Program-made: the position numbers and the translations under genes
Shown here: positions 1 through 8,746 of the stretch, in pieces
How positions within the stretch are numbered: position 1 is the first letter of the stretch
How the letters are laid out: each line of letters begins with the position of its first letter
Assembly: GCA_019828595.1 (NCBI GenBank)
Contig: JAHQRK010000003.1
Span: forward strand, 3,966,799-4,030,798
Length of the DNA: 64,000 bases
Direction: 5' to 3'
Source of the DNA: Aphanomyces cochlioides
Lineage: Eukaryota > Oomycota > Saprolegniomycetes > Saprolegniales > Verrucalvaceae
The notes under the pieces: generated by a model
What the model saw: only the letters and a program-made list of their open reading frames with translations
The model's database searches: none
Told to the model about the DNA's origin: nothing

Positions 1-1933
1 TATCAAACTCGCTGCAATCTGCTGTGGAGCAAATGGCAATTGTGGAAGAGTTTTGCACGGCTTCAGGGGCCCGTCTGAATCGTTCCAAGTGCATGACCTT
101 GGTTCTCAACGACCATCTCGATCAAGAAGACATCGAAGCAGATGGTTTGCTCAATATCGTACCAACTGGTCAGTGTACGAAATATCTTGGTATTCTCTTT
201 GGCCATCGACTTTCGGCTGACTCCCAACTTCAAAAACTCAACGACAAATTCATCTCGTCCTTTCAACTATGGGGTAAACGAGCAAGGACATTGCAGGGCC
301 GAAAGCTTATTGCCTCCACGATGTTGCTATCTATGTTGTGGCATGTAACAGCCGTTGTACCTGTGCCTCCTGCTATGGTCGTTACGTGGCAACAAATGTT
401 AAACAAGTTCATACTTTGCCGCAAGACCCAGCTCGATGAGAGTTACCGTCCCTCAATCCATAGAAGGTGGCAGTACGACAAGCCTTTAGGCTTGGGAATC
501 CCCCCCACATTGCATCGAGGCTGCGAACACAACGCCTTCTTCGTTTACAGCTCTTTATGTCTGCCGATTCTCCTGGTGAAATCCTGGTGTGGAAGAAACT
601 TGTACAGCGACAATTTAGCCGCACAATACATCAGTTATTCCGAGACAGTCACCCATTCGATTTTCTTTCATACTACCCAAATGCAAGCTCCAAGTGGCTT
701 TTGCTTCGCGAGCTCCATCCACTGTGGCTTGATACTTGGAAACATTGGTCAGCCACAGACATGAGTAAGCGAATCGGCGTGCCTCCAAATCTCGACACGG
801 TACTGAACCTCCCGGTATGGCTCACAGCCTACGACGCAATGCACTTCGGCTCTGCTAAGATGTTAGCAAATGTCGTGAAAGATGAAGACATGCGTCTCTG
901 GTGCCGCCACGGGGCCAAAAATGGTCTCAGATGCCTGAAGGATTTCCTGACCCCACATGGCGCTTGGCCAACAGAGACCATGTTCGTGAACCGAATGTCG
1001 TCGAACAATCCAGCTGCCCAAGTTTGTCTAAACCAGGACGGAGTCATGGACTTTGCCACATTGCCCCGCACAACCGACATTTACAATCAACTCACACGAA
1101 TCTTCGACAAAGTTGTTCGATCGTTTGACATTCGGCAAGGGTCGCCACTGCCTAATGTCCCGACTTGTCAACATCCGTTTACAGCCAGAATCAAGGATGC
1201 TGATTTACCTTTCGAGTCGTGGCCCAAGAAAAACGTGGTGCATTTAGCTTACCACGCCCCCCAGACTGAAGCTATACATCCTATGAAGACTACGACAAGA
1301 ACTGACAAAGACATAGCAAAGTATATCCGTCTCATTCGTACTGTGTGTAATCTACCTCCACCTGTTCAAGGCGATGTATGGTTTCGATTGCACATGAAGA
1401 TGTTACCCGTCAACTCGAGGTTTTCCTTTATGCAGATCCAAAACCCTGACGCTATTTGTTGTGTCTATGAAGATTGCTCGGATGTTGAGACTTTTCATCA
1501 TGCCTTCCATACATGTCATCATGTACATCAAGTTTGGATGTTCCAAGAGCGAGCATGGAGAGCTTATGGTGTTAAGTTTGATTGGGCAACCACCACGAAT
1601 ATCAGTCGCTTCAAGACCAATACGCGAGGAAAACACCTGCATGACGCATTATTCAAATTATGGTCCCTCCTTTGTGCTTCCATCACGTACTCCTTATGGA
1701 CTCAAAGAAATGCAACCAAGTTCGATGGCAAAAGGCCTCTACCGATTTTACTATGGAACGAGATTATATTTGTCAGTTGGACAGCTTCCATCAGGCGAAC
1801 AATTCGTTTGCTCTCGCCTGACGACTTCGACTATCGAAACATCATCGAAGCGGTCTCAGTCCTTTTCTCTCAAGCTGGATACAACGAGCTATTCGAAAAA
1901 TATCCCATGTCTTTTCGAGTTGAACACCAGTAA
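1..1933 (+). pseudogene. LINE ORF2, C-terminal part (end of RT to zinc knuckle), frameshifted
   Basis: The reverse transcriptase/endonuclease polyprotein is seen here only from just after the FADD catalytic box. The visible parts are the RT thumb region (KYLGILFGHRL, ARTLQGRKL), a long C-terminal region, and a Cys/His knuckle (CCVYEDC...HHAFHTC) near 1460-1510. At 500-506 there is a run of seven C where C' and E have five. This shifts the frame and splits the gene into an upstream frame (from before 24 to about 500) and a downstream frame (about 500 to 1933). The +2 homopolymer change could be a real mutation or a sequencing error. It would be part of an APE-RT protein performing target-primed reverse transcription. 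Confidence 0.85.
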
Positions 1934-2146
1934 TTTGATTACAAGCCCCAGCTGTATTCTTGACTTGGTATCCCAGCTGAATTTTTGATTGGGAATCCTG
2001 GCGACCATCACTCACGATCCGCGCAAAACATTTCACTGCCCAATCAAATCGTGCCTGACTCAAGTGTCGCAACTGAGAATAAGTTCAGTGAGAATCTCAA
2101 AACAATTCTCCAAGACTCACTTTTGATTTTACCCAAGACAACAACA

Positions 2147-3361
2147 ATGGAAGCTTCAACGATTTTCACTGCCGATAGCGTACTCCCCGCGCAGACGTCG
2201 AGACCCATAACTACACGAGGTGTGGGGAGCTCGATGTCTCCAGGGATTACTCTTGAGGGAGTGGATGGAGTTGAGATTTCTGTACCTATGACGCAATCAT
2301 CCGACACTCGTCCTTCAAGTCCAGTTACAACTGAAGAACACCAATTTACTCCTGATATGTCCATTTTGAACTCGAGCACCCGCGAATTTGACCCCTTGGG
2401 CAATGACAATGGATCTCCGCTACCATCCCTCATGGATCTATTGGACGATGTTTCTGTTCCAGCCAGGCCACAAACGAATGCGACAACGGCTGATGCCCCA
2501 ACCAACCGCCCACGCACTCTGCGAATTCCAACCGACGATGATGACATCGATGAAGTGTTGTTTATCGATGACCACCGCGAAGTGGCATCAATGCGAAATC
2601 GAATTTCAACTATTCAATACCAAGTCAACTGGAAGTTTCAACGCCCGGATGGACTCGACAAAGACTGGTTCGACGAAAAAGACCTCAGCGGGTGTCAAGA
2701 AGCCGTGGCGATGTACCAACGATGGCGACAAGCTGGAGCCCACTTCCTCACGAACACTGGTCTCGCCCCAACGCTTGCTGAATTTCGAGCGATGGATCCT
2801 CTGTGGCTAGAAATTGGCAACAACAGTGACAAATCTTGTCTTGCGGCTGCAATCCGAATCGTTGCTACCAATTTGAATGTCTCCAATTTTGAGCTCAGCG
2901 AAGAAGTCATTTCGGGTTTCAAAGAGGCCCATGGAGTTCCTCAAGACGCGGGCATTCCCCCTTCCAAGATGCATGATTTTCTCAAGCTGGCATACACACA
3001 TGGATTCCACTACAACGACGCCATATTCTCCCGTCAACTGCTCAAGCAATCGGTGGGTGATCCAATTCGTGATATCTGTAGAGCGATATTGGATGAGCCT
3101 GACGGAGAATTCTTGGTTGTTTCTGTCACTGATTCAACATCCCATTGCTGGGTCCTCGCCAAGCGATACAAGCGCTGCATAGACCGAAGTCTATGTATGA
3201 TCCAAGACAATGAAAATGTATACCCCCTGGGTCAGATGCCAAGAGTCAGTTTTATCCGACATATTCGCCGTGTTAGCTTACAAACACCGAAGAAATCGAA
3301 GTCCCAACGTCGAAGCGAATCAAGAAAACGAAAAGCCAAATTGATTTCCAATTCAGCCTAG
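2147..3361 (+). CDS. LINE ORF3: putative chromodomain + cysteine protease protein
   Basis: The ORF is open from 1985, but the first in-frame ATG is at 2147 (A at -3, G at +4), giving about 404 aa. Residues 1-130 are Ser/Thr/Pro-rich and probably disordered, ending in an acidic DDDD stretch. Residues 135-193 fit a chromodomain: EVLFIDDHR, then QYQVNWK, then DKDWFDEKDL and a helix (EAVAMYQRWRQ). A possible protease part follows in the order Cys231 (SDKSCLAAAI), His333 (SHCWVL), Asp346 (CIDRS), which is the C-H-D order of papain/OTU/C39 folds. The C-terminus is very basic (KKSKSQRRSESRKRK). It begins 51 bp after the ORF2 stop (as an open frame) in the same element. Lineages A/B and D lack it. 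The domain assignments are by eye; chromodomain fairly likely, protease fold tentative. Confidence 0.7.
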   Translation: MEASTIFTADSVLPAQTSRPITTRGVGSSMSPGITLEGVDGVEISVPMTQSSDTRPSSPVTTEEHQFTPDMSILNSSTREFDPLGNDNGSPLPSLMDLLDDVSVPARPQTNATTADAPTNRPRTLRIPTDDDDIDEVLFIDDHREVASMRNRISTIQYQVNWKFQRPDGLDKDWFDEKDLSGCQEAVAMYQRWRQAGAHFLTNTGLAPTLAEFRAMDPLWLEIGNNSDKSCLAAAIRIVATNLNVSNFELSEEVISGFKEAHGVPQDAGIPPSKMHDFLKLAYTHGFHYNDAIFSRQLLKQSVGDPIRDICRAILDEPDGEFLVVSVTDSTSHCWVLAKRYKRCIDRSLCMIQDNENVYPLGQMPRVSFIRHIRRVSLQTPKKSKSQRRSESRKRKAKLISNSA

Positions 3362-3397
3362 CAGTTGGAAATGGGATGAGCCTTCGGGCAATATTAG

Positions 3398-3421
3398 TTT
3401 GTAGTTTACATTAACTACAAA
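3398..3421 (+). promoter_or_regulatory. 3' UTR hairpin of LINE C
   Basis: A perfect 9-bp stem (TTTGTAGTT / AACTACAAA) with a 6-nt loop lies about 18 nt before the LINE 3' end. It follows the conserved GGGATGAGCC and GGCAATATTAG motifs and precedes CTCCCCATTG, which is also found in lineage D. It is likely the RNA structure recognised by the reverse transcriptase (inference). The same hairpin is at 21009-21032, 37057-37080 and 55090-55113 (+), and 21980-22003 (-). Confidence 0.6.
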
Positions 3422-3439
3422 TAGACTCCCCATTGACAT

Positions 3440-3453
3440 TGAGCTATAGAGGA
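3440..3453 (-). repeat. tRNA-Asn 14-nt scar (target-site duplication) of LINE C
   Basis: TGAGCTATAGAGGA is the reverse complement of tRNA-Asn nucleotides 1-14. It lies between the 3' end of LINE C and spacer M1. The matching intact tRNA would be on the 5' side of C, outside the window. Confidence 0.9.
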
Positions 3454-4172
3454 TTCCATACTATCGTATACCCACCGTGCCACACATACACTCATACAAT
3501 CCTTTCCACTGCAAACAACCACCACGGACACAGACATTATGCACATCGTAACCAAACACACGTCAATCAAAACAAACACTTTACACTCCAATCTCTCCAC
3601 AAAAACACGATTCGACCAATGGACATCAAAATTTCACATGGACATGATACCCGTCTAAAATACGCGAGCAGTTCCGATTTTGACTCTTCTTCGGATCGAA
3701 ATCTTGTCCGAAACAAAGTTTCGTGCGGTACATCGACTTATTGAGAGCATATCAGTCTCCTGCTCGCGCAAGGAATGGGAGGGTATATCCTCAATACTCC
3801 GCAGAACAAATTCATAGGTTTCCATGAAACAAAAATATACCTGGTAAACACATGTTCAATCAGAATATCAATCATATTTCCATTCGGCACAACATTAAAT
3901 TCTTTTCACTAAACAACAGCAAAGCTACACCAACTGTTTATCGTACTCAATCCATCAAGCAACATCGCTCAACTTGTTTCAAACAGTTCATATCATCTTG
4001 ATTGGATTTGATTTTGTTTCACATTCTACAGAAATGGTGGTAGTGTTTTCGAGGCTTTCTGAATAGGATGTTTTTGACAGTCATGAAAGTGTATAATTCT
4101 TGTTCCATGTGCTGGTGTAGATTGTCGAAGTGAAGGTCTCGAGTTTATCAACAATGTTTTATCTGAGAGAAG
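3454..4172. repeat. Spacer M1 (divergent tRNA-Asn spacer), right end deleted
   Basis: These are the first 719 bp of the 883 bp M unit, matching M2-M6. The left end carries the TTCCATACTAT leader sequence. It breaks off after a stretch that in M2-M6 continues into a further 164 bp, and joins LINE B ORF2 directly at 4172/4173. No credible gene is seen; the open frames are short and of low complexity. Confidence 0.85.
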
Positions 4173-5918
4173 CACACCTCCACTGGAATCAATGCAATGG
4201 GACGATAGTTGGCGGGATTCTGACGGTCGCCGCCCTTGAAGAGCAATGAGATTGCTGACCATCGCTGGAAGTCAAGTAAGCTTCCCTTGCGACTTCGATC
4301 TTGAAACACAATTCGTAGAATTTCGCCGAAGAGAAGTGAGTCCACTTGGTAAAAACAAGCTGGGAATCCATCGATGCCAGGCGACTTGTGTGGATTCATT
4401 GTTCTTATGGATTGAGCGAGTTCCGCCGCTGTCACTGGTATATCTAGCGAAGCGGACTCGTCCTCCGACAGTTCGCGTTCCAGGACTTCAAGGAAGGAGT
4501 TGAGCTCTTCAGTGTTTCTGTTTGACACGACGTCATCGTCAGTCATGACTGCAGACCAATGGTTATTGAATGCTTGGTGGATTTCTTCAGGTATGTCTGT
4601 GATGTTCCCTTCACTGTCATAACATTCCACGATAGGAACTGCGTAACGACTTGATTGGGGCTTTCGAAAGAAGTGAGATGTAGCCGTTTCGTTGTGCGTG
4701 GCATGGAAGTCAAAGCTGAGGTCGGCGCGACGTTGTTTTATCTCTTGTTTACGTTCTTCATAGTTGGCTTTTGCGACCTCGAGCGCGTCATCGTTGATCC
4801 GTCGTTGTCGATGTTTCAATTGAGCTTGAAGCCACTGAATTTGAGCCGCTTGAAGTTCATTGCGCTGGTCGGTTATCAATCGAGCATGATACTTCTGCAG
4901 GAACTTCTTCGTCCGATGTTTCCAACGGGACCACAGTGATCCTGGCTCCTGAGATGCTCTCAACTCATTGAGGAGTGCATCCGCTTCATTTTTGATGGCT
5001 TCTCTTACTTCTGAGATGGTCATCAATTCTTTTGGTAATTTCCAATAGCTCTTCTGGCGCTTAATTTGGATAGGTTGAAGCTCCACGAAGTGCCAAAGGT
5101 GGTCGGTGTCTGCTGTGGGTTCGAAGTATTCCGTTGTACGAACCCAGCTAGATAAGATTGGATCCAGCAGAATGTAATCCAGCCGATTGAGTCTTTGAGG
5201 TGACGAATAAACCCTTCGTGTAGGATTGTAGCTGCGCCAAGCGTCCACGACATTGAGCTCTTGGATCCAAGCAAAGCAAGATTGTCGGTGAGTGTGATGA
5301 TTTGAAACTTCTGACCCCCTGGAATCAAGGTCTCTGTCCATTGGAAGGTTGAAGTCACCCAAGACGACATGCCTAGAGTTGAGCGGAAAATTTCGCGGCA
5401 AGGAATTGAAGAACGCGTCACGTTCATTGTCTTGCACTGGCGCGTATATATTGTGGTAATAAATCGGATCATCACCCCACATAGAGCTAACCACCATGTA
5501 GCGATCCTCGATGTCGTATTGGGTTTCGTGGTGAAGATGTTCGAAACCCGGCACTGTGGCTTGGAAGACCATCGCAACACCACCTGAGCGGTATTGCTCC
5601 ACTTGGTCGGAATTTTGTCGATGATCGTTTGAAGCAAGGAAGTACTGGTCTTTGCCAAGAGCATGCGTCAAGTGGAATTGGAACTTGTCGAATTGCACGA
5701 TACCAGCAAATTTGGTCTCTTGTAAGCCGACAATGTTGTACCTCGAGATCATGGAATTTACAAGTAAGTTTCCACTATCTCTCGATACACCATTGATATT
5801 GGCTGTGGCGATAGATAACTTGGATAGCGAAGAGTTTGGAAAGGATGGTTGCGTTGAGTTTGTTGGTGGATTGTTTGGGTGTGTTTGTGGTTGACCTTGC
5901 ACAACAGCCGCGAGGACT
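4173..5918 (-). pseudogene. LINE B ORF2: APE endonuclease + N-terminal RT, truncated
   Basis: APE motifs are visible in order: IATANINGVSRD, VGLQETKF, EDRYMVVSSMWGDDPIYYHNIYAPV, VVLGDFNLPMDRD, RLNRLDYILLD and TADTDHLWH. RT then begins (MNPHKSPGIDGFPACFYQ, LLFKGGDRQNPANYRPIALIPVEV) and ends at the M1 junction, so the FADD active site and the C-terminus are lost. The frame is open upstream past the ORF1 stop (5919-5921), and the residues there (TKV.AA..Q...THPN) are conserved with LINE A although no ATG is present; a GTG at 5902 is the first alternative start. ORF2 is in the +1 frame relative to ORF1. It cannot encode an active RT. Confidence 0.85.
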
Positions 5919-8612
5919 TTAGTACAAGAGGATGTGTCGGCGCTGCAGACGGGTATTGTCCTGGCCGACGAATGCCATTGACGAGTTGTTTGTAGGTTGA
6001 TATGCGTCCAGGCTGAGTTGCCAGATCCACGAAGTCATTTCCGTTTTGCACAAGTGGTGCAATTGCTCTGCGAATTGTTGTCCAAACGACGATTTCAACA
6101 GCGCCCAGAGCGTATTCGATGCAAGCATCCTTACATGCTTGGTTGGGAGCCACTCAACGGGTTGGCGTGTGAGGTAAAGTAGCCAAATGTCATTCTTGAA
6201 GACTAACGGTGCTTGGACAGAGAGCCATAACTCGAATGCTGAGAGGGCGTCTTCGACGTGCTCAGATGAAAAGGCTGGATGGTTTGCGGCGTCCTTGAAG
6301 AACTCGGGAGAGTTTGAGATTTCTTCAAGTCGTGACCACCGTGGGTGTTCCTGGAACGTAAATTTGAACCCGTTGGTGAATGAATCCACTAAAGGAAGTT
6401 GAGTCGCGGCAATCCATCGATGCCAGGTATGCATTCGGACGACTTTGGAGTATTCATGGTACGAATTGATAGCGAGTTTGGTGAGCACGACGTTCATGCT
6501 TTGAGGTTGCGTGTGGATTATCTTCCACAAAGAGTCGACATTGCACCGTCGGATCGAATCGACTACATCAAGTTCTGTTCCTGAGTAGTCTGTGGTTGCG
6601 ATGACTTGAGTGTGTTGCTCGAAGGAGGTTCCGTCTTCAGCACTTTGTTGCAGGACATTCATGAACTCTTCCATGGTAAGGTTGTCTGGATGCCAGTCGA
6701 GTTTGTTGCTAACGACGTGTTGCTTCTTGACGTAGGCAGACTTCATGGCCGCTACGTCGGTGGGGAGTTTGTTGACTTTTGGTATGTACACTCGAGTTGA
6801 AACATCTTGATGTATTTCAAGTGTGCGTGTGCTGGCCTCGATTTGATTGAGGACATCGAAGAAGTTGTCGGATGCCCACGACTTGACAGTCGGCGATGAC
6901 TGCTGAACTGCCGTTCTCTTCTTGCGTCGTGGTGCTTCAAATCCGTCTTCTTCGCCGGTCTGACTTGTGTTTCTCTTGGTAGATTTGGCATCGACTTCCA
7001 TCTCTTCTCCCTTATCAGCGTTGCGGCCATCAAGGGAGGAGGTGCTGTCGTTCGTTTGTTGATTGGGATCATTATTGGATTCCTCGACTTCCATTTCCTC
7101 GGCTTGTTCCTCCTGCTGAGGTTCTTCCGTTTGGTTGGAGCCTTGGTGCAACTCCTCGACTTCCATTTCCTCGCCTTGTTCCTCCTGCTGAGGCTTAGCT
7201 GCTTCGCGGGGTGGCTGGTCGTCGGTCTTTGGACGCTTGGGTTGTTGTTGCGATTCTGATTCTTCTTCCTTGTGGGGACTTGACGGCTGTGAAGCCATAG
7301 ATTCCATGAGTTGGTCAAGATCCAAGCAATGAGGAGAACGCGCGCCCGTACGTTGGCGTGACTTTTCGTAGTCTTTGACGAAGACATTGTAGGTTACGCC
7401 GTCCATGCGCAATTGATCGGTGGCGTGTCCGTTAACAATGAGTTGATTAGGAGCGGTTGACTCCAAGAAGTAAACCCTCCACACATTCGACTGGCACGTG
7501 ATATTGGGTAAATGTTGACGGTACGCTTGAAAGACTGGTTTTGTCTTGAGTCGCTTCAATAGGCGAAACAGTTTGTCCGTATCAAAGTTGAAACGGATAC
7601 CAACAATATCCATGAAGTAAAGTGCATCCATTGGGTCCTTTGGCGCTTTTGATCCTCCCGAGAAGTGACGCGGCGTCTTGTTGGTTGTGGCTGCCGAGAA
7701 TGGGTACGACTTGCCATAGATGGAGATCTCTTGACCTTCCAATTCAGAGCGAACGAATGGCGACGTGATAGACACCACGATATCACCATCGCGTGCCTTG
7801 TTGAGTTGAACAAACTCGAGCAAGAGGTGAGCCCAAGAAGCCTGGGCGTTCTCCTTGAAGATTGCGGCAATGAGTTTCTCATTGGAGAACTCGCGGTCTT
7901 TGAAAGCGTCACCCGTTTTGATCCACACTGTGGCGGTAGCTGTTTTTGGTTTCGAAGGTGTGGCGTCTGAAATGACTTGTAGGACTTCATCCTCGTCAGC
8001 TTCTTCGTTGCGAGCAAGTTGCATCAACTTGTCGAGATACTCGGTCGTCGGGCGGGTCAAGACGGTCTTCACCCGCTCCGTAGTAGGTTTCCCTACCCCT
8101 TTGCGTAACAAATCCGCATAGGTCAATTTTTGAGGTGCTGGTTGCACGACACGTGGCGGAGTTCCTTCGGGGTCCGAGAGGTCGACATGGAGTCGAGTGC
8201 CAGGTGCGTTGTTCGAAGGAGTTGGTGGTGATGTTTCTTCATTAGGTGGCGAGTCATTTGAGCCAGGAGCGCTCATTGCGGCTTCAGCAGCGCGAGCGAG
8301 CGGCGCATCGTCTCGGTTGTGAGACTCGGCGGTTGGCTCGGGACTTGGAACGTTTCGAGCGTTCGAGTCGGTGGAAGGTTCCAGTGATTCACGACACTCG
8401 TTTGGAGGCTGCGACAAGTGATCAGCATCCTCACGAGAGTCCAAAGAGGTGCTCGCGACGAGCGGTGGTTCGGTCATCGGCGCATCGACAAGAGGTGCAA
8501 AGGACGAGGTTTCATCGTGGTGATTGTTTTCATTAGGCATGCGACCATAAGAATCTTCAAAGACGCGAGCGCTGGGAGCATTGGCGGTAGCTGACGTGGC
8601 GGTGGACGACAT
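5919..8612 (-). CDS. LINE B ORF1 protein (897 aa)
   Basis: The start ATG is at 8612, after an 85 bp 5' UTR. The N-terminal ~170 residues are Ser/Pro/Glu-rich and look disordered. A central part (MDIVGIRFNFD ... SNVWRVYFLES ... YNVFVKDYEKS) has the strand pattern of an RNA-binding fold, perhaps RRM-like (inference). It is followed by an acidic Gln/Glu-rich linker with imperfect repeats (QQEEQGEEMEVEE) and a basic KRPK/RRKKR pair. The C-terminal ~270 residues are probably helical and align with the ORF1 of A. It is expected to bind the LINE RNA. The frame is intact although the partner ORF2 is broken. Confidence 0.8.
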   Translation of the reverse strand: MSSTATSATANAPSARVFEDSYGRMPNENNHHDETSSFAPLVDAPMTEPPLVASTSLDSREDADHLSQPPNECRESLEPSTDSNARNVPSPEPTAESHNRDDAPLARAAEAAMSAPGSNDSPPNEETSPPTPSNNAPGTRLHVDLSDPEGTPPRVVQPAPQKLTYADLLRKGVGKPTTERVKTVLTRPTTEYLDKLMQLARNEEADEDEVLQVISDATPSKPKTATATVWIKTGDAFKDREFSNEKLIAAIFKENAQASWAHLLLEFVQLNKARDGDIVVSITSPFVRSELEGQEISIYGKSYPFSAATTNKTPRHFSGGSKAPKDPMDALYFMDIVGIRFNFDTDKLFRLLKRLKTKPVFQAYRQHLPNITCQSNVWRVYFLESTAPNQLIVNGHATDQLRMDGVTYNVFVKDYEKSRQRTGARSPHCLDLDQLMESMASQPSSPHKEEESESQQQPKRPKTDDQPPREAAKPQQEEQGEEMEVEELHQGSNQTEEPQQEEQAEEMEVEESNNDPNQQTNDSTSSLDGRNADKGEEMEVDAKSTKRNTSQTGEEDGFEAPRRKKRTAVQQSSPTVKSWASDNFFDVLNQIEASTRTLEIHQDVSTRVYIPKVNKLPTDVAAMKSAYVKKQHVVSNKLDWHPDNLTMEEFMNVLQQSAEDGTSFEQHTQVIATTDYSGTELDVVDSIRRCNVDSLWKIIHTQPQSMNVVLTKLAINSYHEYSKVVRMHTWHRWIAATQLPLVDSFTNGFKFTFQEHPRWSRLEEISNSPEFFKDAANHPAFSSEHVEDALSAFELWLSVQAPLVFKNDIWLLYLTRQPVEWLPTKHVRMLASNTLWALLKSSFGQQFAEQLHHLCKTEMTSWIWQLSLDAYQPTNNSSMAFVGQDNTRLQRRHILLY

Positions 8613-8664
8613 ACTTCACTTCACTTGGGAGGCGGGAGGGGTACCTTACTTGAACTGACTACTG

Positions 8665-8697
8665 ACTTGAGTGGTTGACGGCAAAAGTAAAAGTTCC
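8665..8697 (-). promoter_or_regulatory. Conserved 5' end of LINE B (candidate promoter)
   Basis: The first ~33 nt of the element are identical to the 5' end of LINE A at 17315-17347, while the rest of the 5' UTR differs. Conservation at the extreme 5' end suggests an internal promoter or start-site element. It is assigned by comparison only. Confidence 0.4.
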
Positions 8698-8711
8698 TCC
8701 TCTATAGCTCA
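8698..8711 (+). repeat. tRNA-Asn 14-nt scar of LINE A
   Basis: TCCTCTATAGCTCA, tRNA-Asn nucleotides 1-14, lies between the 5' end of LINE B and the 3' end of LINE A. A further G at 8712 also matches the tRNA, so this duplication may be 15 nt. Its partner is the intact tRNA at 17348. Confidence 0.9.
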
Positions 8712-8721
8712 GTGTACAATC

Positions 8722-8746
8722 GCGTATATTAAATTTAATTATACGC
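8722..8746 (-). promoter_or_regulatory. 3'-terminal palindrome of LINE A
   Basis: A near-perfect 25-nt inverted repeat (GCGTATA ... TATACGC around an AT core) lies 10 nt from the LINE 3' end. By position it matches the 3' hairpins of the C and D lineages, although the sequence differs. It is a candidate RT recognition structure. Confidence 0.45.

Larger units (their letters stand above)
1..3439 (+). mobile_element. LINE copy C (3-ORF lineage), 3' part; continues left of window
   Basis: This is a non-LTR retrotransposon with the last part of ORF2, then ORF3 and a short 3' UTR. It is nearly identical to C' (33571-37098) and to the 3' half of E (46999-55131). Its 3' end abuts the 14-nt tRNA-Asn scar TGAGCTATAGAGGA at 3440-3453, so it was inserted antisense at a tRNA-Asn 5' end. 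The 5' part lies outside the window, so it cannot be told whether it is full length. Confidence 0.9.
4173..8697 (-). mobile_element. LINE copy B (lineage A/B), 3' half deleted
   Basis: The 5' end at 8697 (sense GGAACTTTTACTTTTGCCG) is the same as that of LINE A. The element has a complete ORF1 and the first part of ORF2, then stops inside the RT domain where it is fused to M1. Its 3' end and its own scar are missing, so a deletion after insertion is the simplest explanation. It lies immediately upstream of the scar at 8698-8711 and LINE A, in the same orientation, as a stacked insertion. Confidence 0.9.

Noticed and set aside
3433..3744. A 103 aa open frame repeated in every M spacer
   Set aside because: It is His/Thr-rich with no recognisable domain, is disrupted by LINE scars at its start, and is repeated only because M is repeated. 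Treated as non-coding.
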